Shown one piece after another: positions 27,870 through 38,023 of a stretch of DNA of 44,954 nt. The notes beneath the pieces were generated by a model. It searched no databases and was not told where the DNA came from. It saw nothing but the letters and a program-made list of their open reading frames with translations. Numbering within the stretch: the stretch's first letter is position 1; every line of letters begins with the position of its first letter. The DNA lies in assembly GCA_003331045.1 (NCBI GenBank), contig QENA01000006.1, positions 1-44,954 of the forward strand. The letters run 5' to 3'. Source of the DNA: Candidatus Tokpelaia sp. JSC189 (GTDB lineage Bacteria; Pseudomonadota; Alphaproteobacteria; Rhizobiales; Rhizobiaceae). Position numbers and translations under genes: made by a program.

Positions 27870-28694
27870 TTATAGCCTGGGAGGTATATCTTTAACAGTC
27901 TGCACAAAGCTGAACAGCCGATTCCAGCGGATATTTGCAGGCCAACGCCAAACCTGCCATGCACTGGAATTACCACCTATAGAGAAAAAGATCAGGTTCG
28001 CACGGCCTATAAGGTTCTGGAACGGCACATACCCAACCCCAAACCGGCTGTCGAGCGAATTATCACGGTTATCTCCCATCATAAAATAATGCCCCGCAGG
28101 CACTTCAAAAACCTCGGTATTATCGCCTAAACCTATTGGCAATATATCAAATGTATTATACGAAACAGTATTATCTAGGGTTTCGCGATAGACTGAAACT
28201 GGCCTATCCAGCGTCGGATCGAAAAGGTGTCCTTCGGGTGGAATATCGCCTATCATATCCACACTTCTTGTTTCACCAACTTTCTCTCGCAGAACAATCA
28301 TCCCGTTAATATAAAGGTTACCATCACGCATCTGCACTCTATCTCCCGGCAAGCCAATCACACGCTTGATATAATCAAGCGATGTATCCTGCGGATGACG
28401 GAAAACGGCAATATCACCGCGCCTAGGCTCAGCTGCCCAGATACGGCCAGAAAAAAGATCAGGAGAAAAGGGCAGAGAATAATGAGAATAGCCATAAGCA
28501 TATTTCGAAACAAAAAGATAATCACCTACAAGGAGTGTCGGCCGCATCGACCCTGAAGGAATCGTAAATGGCTGAAACAGAAATGTCCGGATCACAAGCG
28601 CCAAAAGAAGTGCCTCGATAATAACAAGCACCATTTCCTTTGTGCTGCCGGTTTTATTTTTTCCGGATATTGAGCAGTCAAAAATTTTACTCAT
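27870..28694 (-). CDS. lepB: Signal peptidase I
   Basis: LepB removes signal peptides of secreted proteins on the periplasmic face of the inner membrane. The 274-residue protein has one N-terminal membrane segment (about 20-40). Family motifs are present: PSGSM with catalytic Ser49, DYIKRVIGLPGD with catalytic Lys110, and MGDNRDNSLDSR. It heads the lepB-rnc-era-recO block and lies about 50 bp after acpS. Length and motifs are normal. Confidence 0.96.
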   Translation of the reverse strand: MSKIFDCSISGKNKTGSTKEMVLVIIEALLLALVIRTFLFQPFTIPSGSMRPTLLVGDYLFVSKYAYGYSHYSLPFSPDLFSGRIWAAEPRRGDIAVFRHPQDTSLDYIKRVIGLPGDRVQMRDGNLYINGMIVLREKVGETRSVDMIGDIPPEGHLFDPTLDRPVSVYRETLDNTVSYNTFDILPIGLGDNTEVFEVPAGHYFMMGDNRDNSLDSRFGVGYVPFQNLIGRANLIFFSIGGNSSAWQVWRWPANIRWNRLFSFVQTVKDIPPRL

Positions 28695-28744
28695 TATTTT
28701 TCGCCTATCTATTTCAGCTTCACTTTAAACTGTGCTTTACATTA

Positions 28745-29167
28745 CTATACTAATGTCTTTTGCTTTCTATCCACGGGAAGTGCCTCAATAACGACCAAGG
28801 CTTGTGCCCACGGATAATCATCCGTTATTGTCAGGTGTATGATGGCCTCGTGGCCGGTAGGTAGTAAACATTCAATCAGCATGCGGGCATGGCCTACAAG
28901 CTCCATGCCCGGTTTACCAGAAGGCAGATTGATAACACCAAGATCACGCCACCACACAGCGGCGGTTATACCGGTTCCTAACGCCTTAGCACAAGCCTCC
29001 TTTGCAGCAAACCGCTTGGCATAGGAAGCTGCCCGTTTTTTTCCCGTTTCCGACTTTTCCCGCTCTGTCGACGTGAAAATACGCCTTATAAACCGTTGTC
29101 CATGACGGTCAAGAACTTTTTCAATACGCCGGATATCAATGATATCATTACCGATGCCTATGACCAT
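28745..29167 (-). CDS. acpS: Holo-[acyl-carrier-protein] synthase
   Basis: AcpS transfers 4'-phosphopantetheine from CoA to acyl carrier protein, activating fatty acid synthesis. The 140-residue product has the N-terminal [12 protein letters not shown] motif (metal-binding Asp) and the [15 protein letters not shown] motif. ATG 29167 ([11 protein letters not shown]) is chosen over one four codons upstream because homologues start there. DUF2062 lies 20 bp upstream and lepB 50 bp downstream, all on the same strand. Confidence 0.94.
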   Translation of the reverse strand: MVIGIGNDIIDIRRIEKVLDRHGQRFIRRIFTSTEREKSETGKKRAASYAKRFAAKEACAKALGTGITAAVWWRDLGVINLPSGKPGMELVGHARMLIECLLPTGHEAIIHLTITDDYPWAQALVVIEALPVDRKQKTLV

Positions 29168-29187
29168 GGAAAACCCCATCTGGTATC

Positions 29188-29769
29188 CTAATATTTAGTA
29201 TTCCCGGCACTCTTAAGCTTCTGTCTACCACCCACCCGCCTCGCAAACCTAGCATTACGCCTGCTGCGAAAGCGTCTTGTTGCCTTGAGCGCTGACATAT
29301 AAACCAGCACAGCGGCTATACTTCCCAAAACAATAGAACCTACGAAAAGCTGCGAAAATATAATCCATAATTCAGCAAAATTCCAGTCGTTCAGCAATTT
29401 AAAAAACTCACCTATTGAAACAGAATGGTCATGAATATTCAGGATGATGCGGCCCAACGCATAAATTGCGCTGAAAATCAGAGGAATTGTAAGCGGATTG
29501 GCAAAAGCCGTGCCGATTGCAGCAGCAGCCATATTGGCAGAGAGTAGCCACCCTACCATAACAGCCAGAATAATATGCAGACCATATAGTGGAGTAAAGG
29601 CGGAAAAAATGCCGACAGCAAGCCCCAATGCCACCGCATGGGGCGTTGCTGGAATGCGAAGAACGCGTTTTCCCATATAGCGAAACGAACGGGAAAAGGA
29701 ACGCCGTGGCCAAAACCACACGGATATACGCTCGCACAAACTCGCTTGTTTTCGTCTACGAAATAACAT
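29188..29769 (-). CDS. DUF2062 domain membrane protein
   Basis: The 193-residue protein starts MLFRRRK and has a basic N-terminus ([18 protein letters not shown]), then the DUF2062 core: [34 protein letters not shown] and [20 protein letters not shown]. Three to four membrane segments are likely. It ends in a strongly basic tail. Function is unknown. The ATG at 29769 is preferred over one 20 codons upstream because the family begins MLFRRRK. It heads the run into acpS-lepB. Confidence 0.85.
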   Translation of the reverse strand: MLFRRRKQASLCERISVWFWPRRSFSRSFRYMGKRVLRIPATPHAVALGLAVGIFSAFTPLYGLHIILAVMVGWLLSANMAAAAIGTAFANPLTIPLIFSAIYALGRIILNIHDHSVSIGEFFKLLNDWNFAELWIIFSQLFVGSIVLGSIAAVLVYMSALKATRRFRSRRNARFARRVGGRQKLKSAGNTKY

Positions 29770-30004
29770 AATAATTTTATCTAGGGCCCCAGGGACAAAA
29801 ATATAACCATATTCGGCATAATGAACCAAATTTCTCCTTTAATTCTTTATCAAGAAAAACTTTCAGTCTACATTATCAAACTTTATCTTTTAAACAAATG
29901 AAGTGTCTATTTTCTGTCGCGATACATCATTAAAGTTTGTGCTTATCGGATATACAGTTAGATAAATACATAAAACCTGTCCGGGATGAAAAGGAACGAC
30001 CAAG

Positions 30005-31201
30005 ATGAATAACGGTACAAAAACCAGCGGTTCATCGGAAATTAAAGTTGAAGATACACTTATAGTCATAATCCTTGCAATCAGCCTCAGTCACCTTCTT
30101 AATGATGTCATGCAATCTATACTGCCTGCCATTTATCCGCTTTTGAGTGCCAATTACAACCTTTCCCTGCTACAAATAGGCATTATTACAGCAACTTATC
30201 AAATTACCGGCTCTTTATTACAGCCACTTATTGGCATCTATACGGACAAGAAGCCACTACCCTATTCCCTTCCTTTTGCCTCGGCCTTCATGATGGGTGG
30301 CTTGATAATGTTTGCCAATGCGCATAATTACTATATTCTTCTAGCTGCAGCTATTTGCATTGGTCTTGGCTCTTCCATCTTTCATCCTGAAGCCTCAAGA
30401 GTTGCCCGGATTGCTTCCGGCGGTAAATATGGTTTTGCTCAATCAGTTTTCCAAGTCGGCGGCAATGCCGGTACGGCGTTGGGACCACTGCTTGCCGCAC
30501 TTTTCATTAGACAGCAGCAACACATTGGTTGGTTTGCTGCTGTCGCCTTTATTAGCGTGATTGTGCTTATCAGCATTAGCCGCTGGTACGCGGATAATCT
30601 GAAAAAACGGATCAACAGCAAACCCGCTGTCGTACATACTAACCTGAGCAAGACAGAGATACACCATGCTCTGCTTGTACTTGTTATCCTGATGCTGGCA
30701 AAATACAGTTATCTCGCTTGCATCAGCAACTTCTACACATTTTTTGCTATGGAAAAATTTGGAATTGATATCCATCAAGCGCAATATCTGCTGTTTCTCT
30801 ATCTTGGTGGTGTTGCGATTGGCACAATCTTCGGTGGCCCGATTGCCGATCGGATCGGAGCAACCTCTGTTATTTGGGTATCGATTCTCGGTGTATTACC
30901 TTTCACTCTGATATTGCCGCACGTCAGCCTACCGGTCATGGCGGTTTTGTCAATTATGATCGGCATGATTCTTGCCTCGGCTTTCCCAGCAATTGTCGTT
31001 TTTGCCCAGGAACTTATACCAGATAAAATTGGCACTGTTGCAGGTCTTTTTTTCGGACTTGCCTTCGGTATTGGAGCTATTTCAGCTGCAGTGCTTGGCG
31101 CATTGGGAGACATAATCGGTAATCAAAACCTTTTCACAGTCTGCTCATTTCTGCCGTTCCTCGGCATCGTGGCTATCTTTCTGCCCAAACTTAACACATG
31201 A
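30005..31201 (+). CDS. fsr: Fosmidomycin resistance-type MFS efflux transporter
   Basis: The 398-residue protein has about twelve membrane segments. It resembles the Fsr branch: LSHLLNDVMQSILPAIYPLL in the first helix, the QIGIITATYQITGSLLQPLI segment, GLGSSIFHPEASRVARIASG, and an RIGATSVIWVSILG motif. Fsr exports fosmidomycin and possibly other small molecules by proton antiport. It lies alone on the plus strand between two minus-strand clusters, convergent with hemN. The natural substrate is not known. Confidence 0.88.
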   Translation: MNNGTKTSGSSEIKVEDTLIVIILAISLSHLLNDVMQSILPAIYPLLSANYNLSLLQIGIITATYQITGSLLQPLIGIYTDKKPLPYSLPFASAFMMGGLIMFANAHNYYILLAAAICIGLGSSIFHPEASRVARIASGGKYGFAQSVFQVGGNAGTALGPLLAALFIRQQQHIGWFAAVAFISVIVLISISRWYADNLKKRINSKPAVVHTNLSKTEIHHALLVLVILMLAKYSYLACISNFYTFFAMEKFGIDIHQAQYLLFLYLGGVAIGTIFGGPIADRIGATSVIWVSILGVLPFTLILPHVSLPVMAVLSIMIGMILASAFPAIVVFAQELIPDKIGTVAGLFFGLAFGIGAISAAVLGALGDIIGNQNLFTVCSFLPFLGIVAIFLPKLNT

Positions 31202-31228
31202 TACAAAAACCCGTTCCGTGTCAGAATA

Positions 31229-31250
31229 CACAGTTCCTGTGAATTTTTAT
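31229..31250 (+). terminator. Possible weak terminator after fsr
   Basis: A short perfect stem CACAG/CTGTG with a 3-nt loop is followed by AATTTTTAT. It lies between the convergent fsr and hemN genes. The 5-bp stem is short, so this is tentative. Confidence 0.3.
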
Positions 31251-31257
31251 ATGCCCT

Positions 31258-32592
31258 TTACACAGCCGCGCTGAACTGGGCAATGTTATGATTACGATAC
31301 CTATCAAACAAGGCAGCAACAACTCGGACAAACGGACGGCCTACTTCAGTGATAGAAATAATACCATTGACCTCATGGGCTATACCATCGGCAATAATCG
31401 TTTTTAGCCTTTCAAGTTCCACTGCAAAAAGTGTCTTGCCGCCATAACGGGAAAGATCAACTTTAAACTGGCACATAAGATCACCGATAAGTGTTGCTCG
31501 CACTTTGTCATCATCATTCATGATTATGCCTCGTACAGTAGCAAGCCGCCCTACCGCAATAGCCTTCCTATATTGATTGATATCGGCAACTGTCTGGACA
31601 TAACCCTGCGAAAATTCAGAAATAGATGAAGCTCCAAACCCGATCAGCACGCGGCTGTCATCATCCGTATATCCTTGAAAATTGCGGCGCAGCTTTTTTT
31701 CATGCATAGCAATAGTTATCGGGTCACTGGGACGGGCAAAATGATCAATCCCGATCGCCTCATAGCCAAACCGGCAAAGACTATCAGCAACAACTTCAAT
31801 TTGCTTAAAACGTTCAAAAGCATTTGGCAATAATGATACATCAATCAACCTCTGATTGGAACGCCTTTTAGGTAAATGAGCATATCCATAACACGCAAGA
31901 CGGTCTGGCTGGAAGGCTGCAACAGTTTCGCATGTTTGACGCAAGGATTGCTGCGTCTGCAAGGGAAGCCCATAAATCAGATCAAAATTTACTCGCTCGA
32001 TTCCCACCGCATGCAAATTCCTGATCGCACTTCTAACATCAGTAACAGGCTGTATCCGCCCAATAAGCTTCTGTACCTCTGGGTTAATATCCTGCACACC
32101 AAGACTGGCCCGGTTTACACCAATCTCGGCCAAGCATGAAACAAGCTCCTGCCTGACCGTGCGTGGATCAAGTTCAATCGCATGTTCTGCTGCCGCATCA
32201 AAAAGAAACGTCTCATGCAATGCCTGCATAATTTTTTTAAAGCTTTTGCGTGACAAAAGTGATGGCGTTCCACCTCCCCAATGAAGATGAATAACCCGGG
32301 GTTTTCCCTTAAGGTATGATGCCTGCAAACGGATATCCTGCTCAATAATATCTGCATATGTATCAATAATATCCTTGCGCCGTACAGCCTTGGTAAAACA
32401 GCCACAATAGTGGCAGAGATTACTGCAATAGGGTATATGAAGATAAAGTGAAACTGTCTGATCAAGCTCTAATCCCTGAAGCCAGTGAATACGCATCTCA
32501 TCGCTTATAGAAACAAAATCCACGGCTGTCGGATAAGACGTATAGCGCGGAACAGCCAATGTCGCATAATGCAAAAATGTTTCCTTATTCAT
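31258..32592 (-). CDS. hemN: Oxygen-independent coproporphyrinogen III oxidase
   Basis: HemN is a radical-SAM enzyme converting coproporphyrinogen III to protoporphyrinogen IX in haem synthesis without oxygen. The 444-residue protein has the HemN-type cluster motif C56-x3-C60-x2-C63-x-C65 in HIPYCSNLCHYCGC. The YPTAVDF-type N-terminus, GGGTPSLLS and ASLGVQDINPEVQKLIGRIQ follow, with a full C-terminal HemN domain. This matches true HemN rather than the shorter HemW. It implies heme synthesis under low oxygen. Confidence 0.93.
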   Translation of the reverse strand: MNKETFLHYATLAVPRYTSYPTAVDFVSISDEMRIHWLQGLELDQTVSLYLHIPYCSNLCHYCGCFTKAVRRKDIIDTYADIIEQDIRLQASYLKGKPRVIHLHWGGGTPSLLSRKSFKKIMQALHETFLFDAAAEHAIELDPRTVRQELVSCLAEIGVNRASLGVQDINPEVQKLIGRIQPVTDVRSAIRNLHAVGIERVNFDLIYGLPLQTQQSLRQTCETVAAFQPDRLACYGYAHLPKRRSNQRLIDVSLLPNAFERFKQIEVVADSLCRFGYEAIGIDHFARPSDPITIAMHEKKLRRNFQGYTDDDSRVLIGFGASSISEFSQGYVQTVADINQYRKAIAVGRLATVRGIIMNDDDKVRATLIGDLMCQFKVDLSRYGGKTLFAVELERLKTIIADGIAHEVNGIISITEVGRPFVRVVAALFDRYRNHNIAQFSAAV

Positions 32593-33096
32593 AAAAACAA
32601 CCAGCTTTCTGCTTTGTTATAATTCAGACTCCAGCTAAATGATTTTTATAAAATATACTGAAGAGGTGACCTTGTTAGAACAGTTCTTTGTTACTCTCAG
32701 CGTCATGTGGTTTTTCCGTAGATATCAATATAATTTCTATTACTGCCCGTATGAAAATATAAGTCATTTATATTGAGCATAAACAACCTCGGAAGCAACA
32801 GCAGCATCTCTTCCCTCAAGGGGTAAACGAACTTTACTATCTTTAAACAAAATTTTATTGACCCTAATCTCTTAAATACAGCAGTGTTCTTAGCTTTCAG
32901 ATCTGCTCTGCAGATAAACTCCTCAAAGTTTATGATAGAAGTGATTGGGAAACAATTTGCTCTTAATAGTTCATCAATGTAACTCCCAGAACATGGCCAA
33001 GCCTTTCCCATTCTGACCTTCCTACCAGACATTGCCCGATTGAAACTAACAAATCGCCAATAAACAATTCTATCATAAATTTCTATACATAAATTT
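32593..33096. other. Interval between pyrE and hemN
   Basis: On the minus strand a 102-codon frame (32703-33011) starts MGKAWPCSGSYIDELLRANC with GGAAGG upstream. It could be a small gene of unknown family, but the composition is not decisive. Otherwise nothing is recognised. Confidence 0.25.
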
Positions 33097-33678
33097 TCAT
33101 GAAATATTACGGCTGCCAAGTTTAGCAACAGGGAGAGCTGCAATTTCAGGCGGTAAGGCATCCACATCATAGGAAGGCAATACATACTCCGCAAGTGCAA
33201 GTAAAGGCACATCAACATCAACCTTGCCGCCGGAACGGTCAATAATACAGGCAGCAGCAACAACGTTCCCTCCCGCCTCACACATTGCCTGTACGGTTTC
33301 GCGAACTGAAAGACCCGTTGTCACAATATCCTCGACAATAACGATACGTGCGCCTTTTCTAATATCGAATCGGCGCAATTTGAAGATTTTGTTTTCGCGT
33401 TCAACCCAGATTACCGGCACATGCAGATGGCGTGACGTCTCATAAGCTGGAATAAGACCTCCAATTGCTGGGCCCACGATATAATCAACCGGCTCCGATA
33501 CTTCCACCCGGATCTTCTCCGCAAGGGCGCGACATAACTTTTCCGTTAGGTCAGCATACATAAAAACACGTGCTTTTTGCATATAAACTGCACTATGCCG
33601 CCCTGAAGTCAGTATAAAATGCCCTTTAAGGATTGCTCCCGCCTTCTGGAAAATATCGAGAACATCTTCTGCTTTCAT
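33097..33678 (-). CDS. pyrE: Orotate phosphoribosyltransferase
   Basis: PyrE joins orotate to PRPP, making orotidine 5'-phosphate in pyrimidine synthesis. The 193-residue protein has the PRPP-binding motif IVIVEDIVTTGLSVRETVQA, preceded by DYIVGPAIGGLIPAYETSRH and HFILTSGRHSAVYMQKA near the N-terminus. It lies 24 bp downstream of rsh on the same strand, a pairing seen in Hyphomicrobiales, so the two are probably co-transcribed. Confidence 0.94.
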   Translation of the reverse strand: MKAEDVLDIFQKAGAILKGHFILTSGRHSAVYMQKARVFMYADLTEKLCRALAEKIRVEVSEPVDYIVGPAIGGLIPAYETSRHLHVPVIWVERENKIFKLRRFDIRKGARIVIVEDIVTTGLSVRETVQAMCEAGGNVVAAACIIDRSGGKVDVDVPLLALAEYVLPSYDVDALPPEIAALPVAKLGSRNIS

Positions 33679-33702
33679 GTTTTTATCCTTTAATTATCCT
33701 TA

Positions 33703-35967
33703 TCAGGCATTGACCCTATTTGCATCGCTGATCAGTCGAACCTCTTTCAGCTGCGAGATAATCCGGTTGAGATTCTTGAGATCCCAAACCTCAAGATCAA
33801 TGATCATTTTGGTAAAATCCGGCGCAGTATGAACCATGAAAAGATTGTGGATGTTGACATCATTATCCGCAATTATCTTCGATATCTCAGCCAATGATCC
33901 CGGAGAATTTATGGCAACAACGCTAATACGCGCAGGAAAACGCTCCTCCATCTCCGCATCAATATCCCAGCGTACATCAATCCAACGCTCAGGTTGATCA
34001 TCATAAGCTGCTAGAGACGGCGATTGGATAGGATAAATGATAATCCCATCCCCCGGTTGCAAAATACCAACAATACGATCACCAGGAACAGCACCTTCCG
34101 GCGAAAATCGCACCGGCATACCCCCTCTTATACCACGAATCGGCAAGGCATTGCTATTCTCCCCCATATTATTCTGCCAAGTACTGGATGCCTTGCTCTG
34201 ATTTCTGGTTTTTCCCGCACGCCTAGGCATTTTGAAAATCATTCCCGCAGCATTTTGAATATTAAACCAGCCCTCTTCACCCGGCTTCACTTGGATCTTG
34301 CGGGCCGCGCGTATATCCTGATAATCAGGATATACGGCTCTGACAACGTCCATTGAAGACAGCTCACCGCGCCCAACAGAAGTAAGGACATCATCCAGAT
34401 CCTTGTGTCCTAGCCGAAAAAGAATTGGCTTTAGGTCATTCTTGCAGAATTTCTTGCCGGCCCGCTCAAATGCCCGTTCTAAAATACGCTCACCAAGTCC
34501 AGAATACTGCTTACGCACAGCCGAGCGGGTGGCGCGCCTTATAGCTAGGCGCGCCTTGCCTGTCACAACAAAAGATTCCCATGCAGCGGGAGGAACCTGC
34601 GCATGAGAACGAATAATTTCAACCTCATCGCCATTCTTAAGATGGGTCATAAGCGGCATGATACGGCCATTGATTTTGACGCCGATACAAGAATCGCCAA
34701 TATCAGTGTGGACCGCATAGGCAAAATCAATCGGTATCGCCCCGCTCGGCAACGCAATCAGACGCCCTTTCGGAGTAAAACAGAAAACTTGGTCGCAGAA
34801 CAGCTCAAGCTTGGTATGTTCAAGAAATTCCTCAGGGTTATCACCTTCAGACAAAGCCTGAATCGTTTGCCTCAACCATGCATAAGCATTGGTTTCGTTT
34901 GACAGTTTCTGGGGCAGATTATCCGACCCACGATCCTTATAGATTGAATGAGCCGCAACACCGTATTCGGCAACCTCATCCATCTCACAGGTGCGGATCT
35001 GGAGTTCCACTCTCTGGCGCGACGGCCCGACAATCGTCGTATGAATCGAGCGATAATCATTCTGCTTCGGTGTGGAGATATAATCTTTGAAACGCCCGGG
35101 CACCATCGGCCATGTCATGTGAATGATGCCAAGCACTCGGTAACAGTCCGCAATATACTTAACAACGACACGGAAACCGAAAATATCAGATAATTGCTCA
35201 AAAGATAGGGCCTTTATTTCCATCTTGCGGAAAACCGACCACGCCTTTTTCTGGCGGCTACTGACACAAGCGATAATGCCATGTTTAGCAAACAGCGATG
35301 TCAAGTCCTGTTCGATAGTGGCAAGAATATCCGTATTGCGTTTGAGAAGATCTGCTAGCCGGTCTTTCACCGTTCGCCATGCTTCCGGACTGATATAACG
35401 GAAGGCGAGGTCTTCCAGCTCCTCGCGGACATCATGCATCCCCATACGCCCGGCAAGTGGCGCATATATATCCATCGTCTCCTCGGCGATGCGGCGGCGC
35501 TTGTCTATGCGCATGACATCAAGTGTACGCATATTGTGCAACCGATCCGCTAGTTTGACCAGCAGAACCCGCACATCCTGTGAAATAGCAATAAACAGCT
35601 TACGTAGGTTTTCGGCTTGGACAGCTTTTTTTGAAACAAGATCAAGTTTTTTCAGCTTGGTCAAGCCCTCCACCAGCTGGCCTATCTCCAGCCCAAAAAG
35701 CTGATCAATCTCATCACGTGTTGCCGATGTATCCTCAATGGTATCGTGCAGAAGGGCAACGGCAATAGTTGCCTCATCTAAATGCATATCTGTCAGGATG
35801 GCGGCAACTTCAAGCGGATGGGAAAAATACGGATCACCTGAAGCTCGTGTCTGCGAACCATGCTTCTGCATAGCATAAACATATGCCTTGTTCAGCAGTG
35901 CTTCATTAACATCAGGCTTGTAGCACTGTACACGTTCAACAAGCTCATACTGACGCATCATGCGCAC
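33703..35967 (-). CDS. rsh: Bifunctional (p)ppGpp synthetase/hydrolase Rsh (RelA/SpoT)
   Basis: Rsh makes and degrades the stringent-response alarmone (p)ppGpp. The 754-residue protein has the expected layout: an HD hydrolase domain (about 30-200, with HDTIED at 74-79), a synthetase domain (about 240-370, with YRSIHTTIVG), a TGS domain (about 390-455) and a C-terminal ACT domain (about 675-750). The intact HD motif indicates hydrolase activity. GTG at 35967 has GGAG 5 nt upstream; ATG at 35961 gives the MMRQYELVERVQ start of homologues. pyrE follows closely. rpoZ lies upstream on the same strand, as in many relatives, and omega itself responds to ppGpp. Confidence 0.95.
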   Translation of the reverse strand: MRMMRQYELVERVQCYKPDVNEALLNKAYVYAMQKHGSQTRASGDPYFSHPLEVAAILTDMHLDEATIAVALLHDTIEDTSATRDEIDQLFGLEIGQLVEGLTKLKKLDLVSKKAVQAENLRKLFIAISQDVRVLLVKLADRLHNMRTLDVMRIDKRRRIAEETMDIYAPLAGRMGMHDVREELEDLAFRYISPEAWRTVKDRLADLLKRNTDILATIEQDLTSLFAKHGIIACVSSRQKKAWSVFRKMEIKALSFEQLSDIFGFRVVVKYIADCYRVLGIIHMTWPMVPGRFKDYISTPKQNDYRSIHTTIVGPSRQRVELQIRTCEMDEVAEYGVAAHSIYKDRGSDNLPQKLSNETNAYAWLRQTIQALSEGDNPEEFLEHTKLELFCDQVFCFTPKGRLIALPSGAIPIDFAYAVHTDIGDSCIGVKINGRIMPLMTHLKNGDEVEIIRSHAQVPPAAWESFVVTGKARLAIRRATRSAVRKQYSGLGERILERAFERAGKKFCKNDLKPILFRLGHKDLDDVLTSVGRGELSSMDVVRAVYPDYQDIRAARKIQVKPGEEGWFNIQNAAGMIFKMPRRAGKTRNQSKASSTWQNNMGENSNALPIRGIRGGMPVRFSPEGAVPGDRIVGILQPGDGIIIYPIQSPSLAAYDDQPERWIDVRWDIDAEMEERFPARISVVAINSPGSLAEISKIIADNDVNIHNLFMVHTAPDFTKMIIDLEVWDLKNLNRIISQLKEVRLISDANRVNA

Positions 35968-36123
35968 TTAAACTCCAAAGAAATCCAGCATATGTAAAGG
36001 AACCACGTGGCTTCCACCCGTTATAATAACTTAAAATACCATAAAAACGCGCCGTTTTCAGAGCAGATATACACTACCCTCTGCAAAACATAACCTCCAC
36101 CGGCAATCTTCTTGTCTATCAGC

Positions 36124-36543
36124 TTAGAAATCATCATTCTTTTCGGGCGCAACAAGACCTTCAATACCCGCAAGCAGCTGTTCTTCCGATATCTGATCAA
36201 AGAGAACAGTATGATCTTTATCCTGCACTTCCTCCAAGCTGAACTCTGCATCAGCAGCCTCGCTTAGAACTGAATCCTTAGCAAGAAGAGCAGCTGTAAC
36301 TTCCGGTTCATCAACCTCCACATATCTCTGAAGCGAATGGATAAGATCTTCCTTCAGATCAGCAGGAGAAAGCGTTTCATCAGCAATTTCGCGCAGTGCA
36401 ACCACCGGGTTTTTATCATTATTACGATCAACAGTAATTGATGTCCCCTGCGATATTTGACGTGCACGATGACCGGCCAAAAGAACCAGCTCAAAGCGGT
36501 TTTCAACCTTATCTATGCAATCTTCTACAGTGACGCGGGCCAT
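36124..36543 (-). CDS. rpoZ: RNA polymerase omega subunit
   Basis: The omega subunit assists folding of the beta' subunit and completes one ppGpp-binding site on RNA polymerase. The 139-residue product begins [20 protein letters not shown] and continues [20 protein letters not shown] and [17 protein letters not shown], all conserved. The acidic C-terminal tail is typical of alphaproteobacterial omega. rsh lies 156 bp downstream on the same strand, so ppGpp synthesis and its target are genetically adjacent. Confidence 0.95.
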   Translation of the reverse strand: MARVTVEDCIDKVENRFELVLLAGHRARQISQGTSITVDRNNDKNPVVALREIADETLSPADLKEDLIHSLQRYVEVDEPEVTAALLAKDSVLSEAADAEFSLEEVQDKDHTVLFDQISEEQLLAGIEGLVAPEKNDDF

Positions 36544-36757
36544 AGGTATTCCTTTTCTAAAGCATTAGAATTATGCAAATCAGCTTAATGGATAACCATT
36601 TTTATTCCCAAAAACAAGAAAAACCGGGATTAAAGCGCTAATTTTCCTATTATAATACCTTGGCAAGAAACAGACAATGAATTAGATTATGATAATTCTT
36701 CAACTTATTTTTGCATTTCTTTAAATTTGCAAAGAATTTTTGGTTACGGTTTAAATT

Positions 36758-37333
36758 ATGTTTGACCCTCGTGAAAAAATCGCTCTTTTTATTGATGGAG
36801 CGAATCTTTATGCTGCCTCAAAAACTTTGGGATTCGATATTGATTATAGAAAACTTCTCAAAGTTTTTCAAAAACGTGGTTATCTTTTACGGGCTTATTA
36901 CTATACTGCACTGGTTGAAGATCAGGAATATTCATCCATACGCCCGCTGATTGACTGGTTAGATTACAACAATTACCGTGTCATCACAAAAGCTGCAAAG
37001 GAATTTACCGATGTCAATGGGCGCCGCAAGGTCAAGGGTAATATGGACATAGAATTGACTATTGATGCAATGGAACTTTCCGACACTGTGGATCACTTTG
37101 TCATTTTTTCTGGGGATGGGGACTTTCGCTCTCTAGTAGAGGCTCTTCAGCGGAAAGGCCGGAAAGTAAGCGTGGTTTCAACGCTTTCAACCCAACCGGC
37201 AATGATTTCTGACGATCTGCGCCGGCAAGCAGATCATTTTATTGATCTTATCTCCCTGAAGAATGAAGTAGGCCGTACCCCAAATGGGCAGGCTGCTACC
37301 GAGCCTAATTTTTATGAAGATCGTGATGATTAA
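36758..37333 (+). CDS. NYN domain protein (LabA/DUF88 family)
   Basis: The 191-residue protein is a PIN-like NYN nuclease-fold domain. Conserved acidic residues are visible in ALFIDGANLY (Asp14), GNMDIELTIDAM and VIFSGDGDF. These usually coordinate metal for RNA cleavage, but activity of this bacterial group is little studied. It is divergent from rpoZ. The uracil-DNA glycosylase starts 9 bp after its stop, so the two form an operon. A role in RNA turnover is inferred. Confidence 0.88.
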   Translation: MFDPREKIALFIDGANLYAASKTLGFDIDYRKLLKVFQKRGYLLRAYYYTALVEDQEYSSIRPLIDWLDYNNYRVITKAAKEFTDVNGRRKVKGNMDIELTIDAMELSDTVDHFVIFSGDGDFRSLVEALQRKGRKVSVVSTLSTQPAMISDDLRRQADHFIDLISLKNEVGRTPNGQAATEPNFYEDRDD

Positions 37334-37342
37334 TTGGTACTG

Positions 37343-38005
37343 ATGTCTAATCTTGAATTCTATTCTGAACCCTCACAGGATTGTATACTATGCCCGCGGC
37401 TGAATAGATTTTTACAAGAATGGCGTTTGGTGCAACCGTTGTGGAACAATGCACCTGTCCCCTTATTTTTCCCTGCAGATGGTATACGCAAAACACGCCT
37501 TCTCGTTATCGGCCTTGCGCCGGGCCTGCGCGGTGCCAACCGAACAGGCCGGCCTTTTACAGGCGATTATGCGGGCGATCTCCTTTATGCAACGCTAAAG
37601 GAATTTGGTTTTGCCCATGGTATGTTTGAAGCTCGCCCTGACGATACCCTTGAACTGATTGAAACGGCAATTGTCAACGCCGTTCGCTGCGTGCCACCGC
37701 AAAACAAACCTGTAAGGCAAGAAATCAACAACTGTCGCCGTTTTTTTGCTCCTCTTTTGCAGAACTTGCCGCAACTGCGGGCTGTTATCACACTAGGTGC
37801 AATTGCGCACTGGTCAACGATAAAAGCGTTGGGCAGGCCAGCTTCACATCATCCTTTCGGCCATGGACAACAGATAGATATCAACCACTTACGAATATTT
37901 TCGAGCTATCATTGCTCACGCTACAATACCAACACTGGTGTCCTGACCAAAGCCATGTTTCATGATGTTTTTCAGGCAGCACGCACTTATCTCGACCAGC
38001 TATGA
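37343..38005 (+). CDS. Uracil-DNA glycosylase, family 5 (UdgB) type
   Basis: Enzymes of this family excise uracil and some other deaminated bases from DNA. The 220-residue product has paired cysteines CILC near residue 15 and a further Cys in NAVRCVPPQNKP and in NNCRRFF, fitting a 4Fe-4S cluster. The active-site loop GLAPGLRGANRTGRPFTGDY and the HHPFGHG motif place it in family 5. ATG 37343 is preferred; an in-frame TTG lies directly after the upstream stop. It is convergent with smpB, with only 18 bp between stops. Confidence 0.88.
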   Translation: MSNLEFYSEPSQDCILCPRLNRFLQEWRLVQPLWNNAPVPLFFPADGIRKTRLLVIGLAPGLRGANRTGRPFTGDYAGDLLYATLKEFGFAHGMFEARPDDTLELIETAIVNAVRCVPPQNKPVRQEINNCRRFFAPLLQNLPQLRAVITLGAIAHWSTIKALGRPASHHPFGHGQQIDINHLRIFSSYHCSRYNTNTGVLTKAMFHDVFQAARTYLDQL

Positions 38006-38023
38006 TGGCTATTGTAGGCCTCT

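Noticed and set aside
33012-33281. Upstream part of a 192-codon minus-strand frame running from pyrE into the gap
   Set aside because: This part overlaps pyrE in another frame; only the portion from 33011 downward could be a separate small gene.
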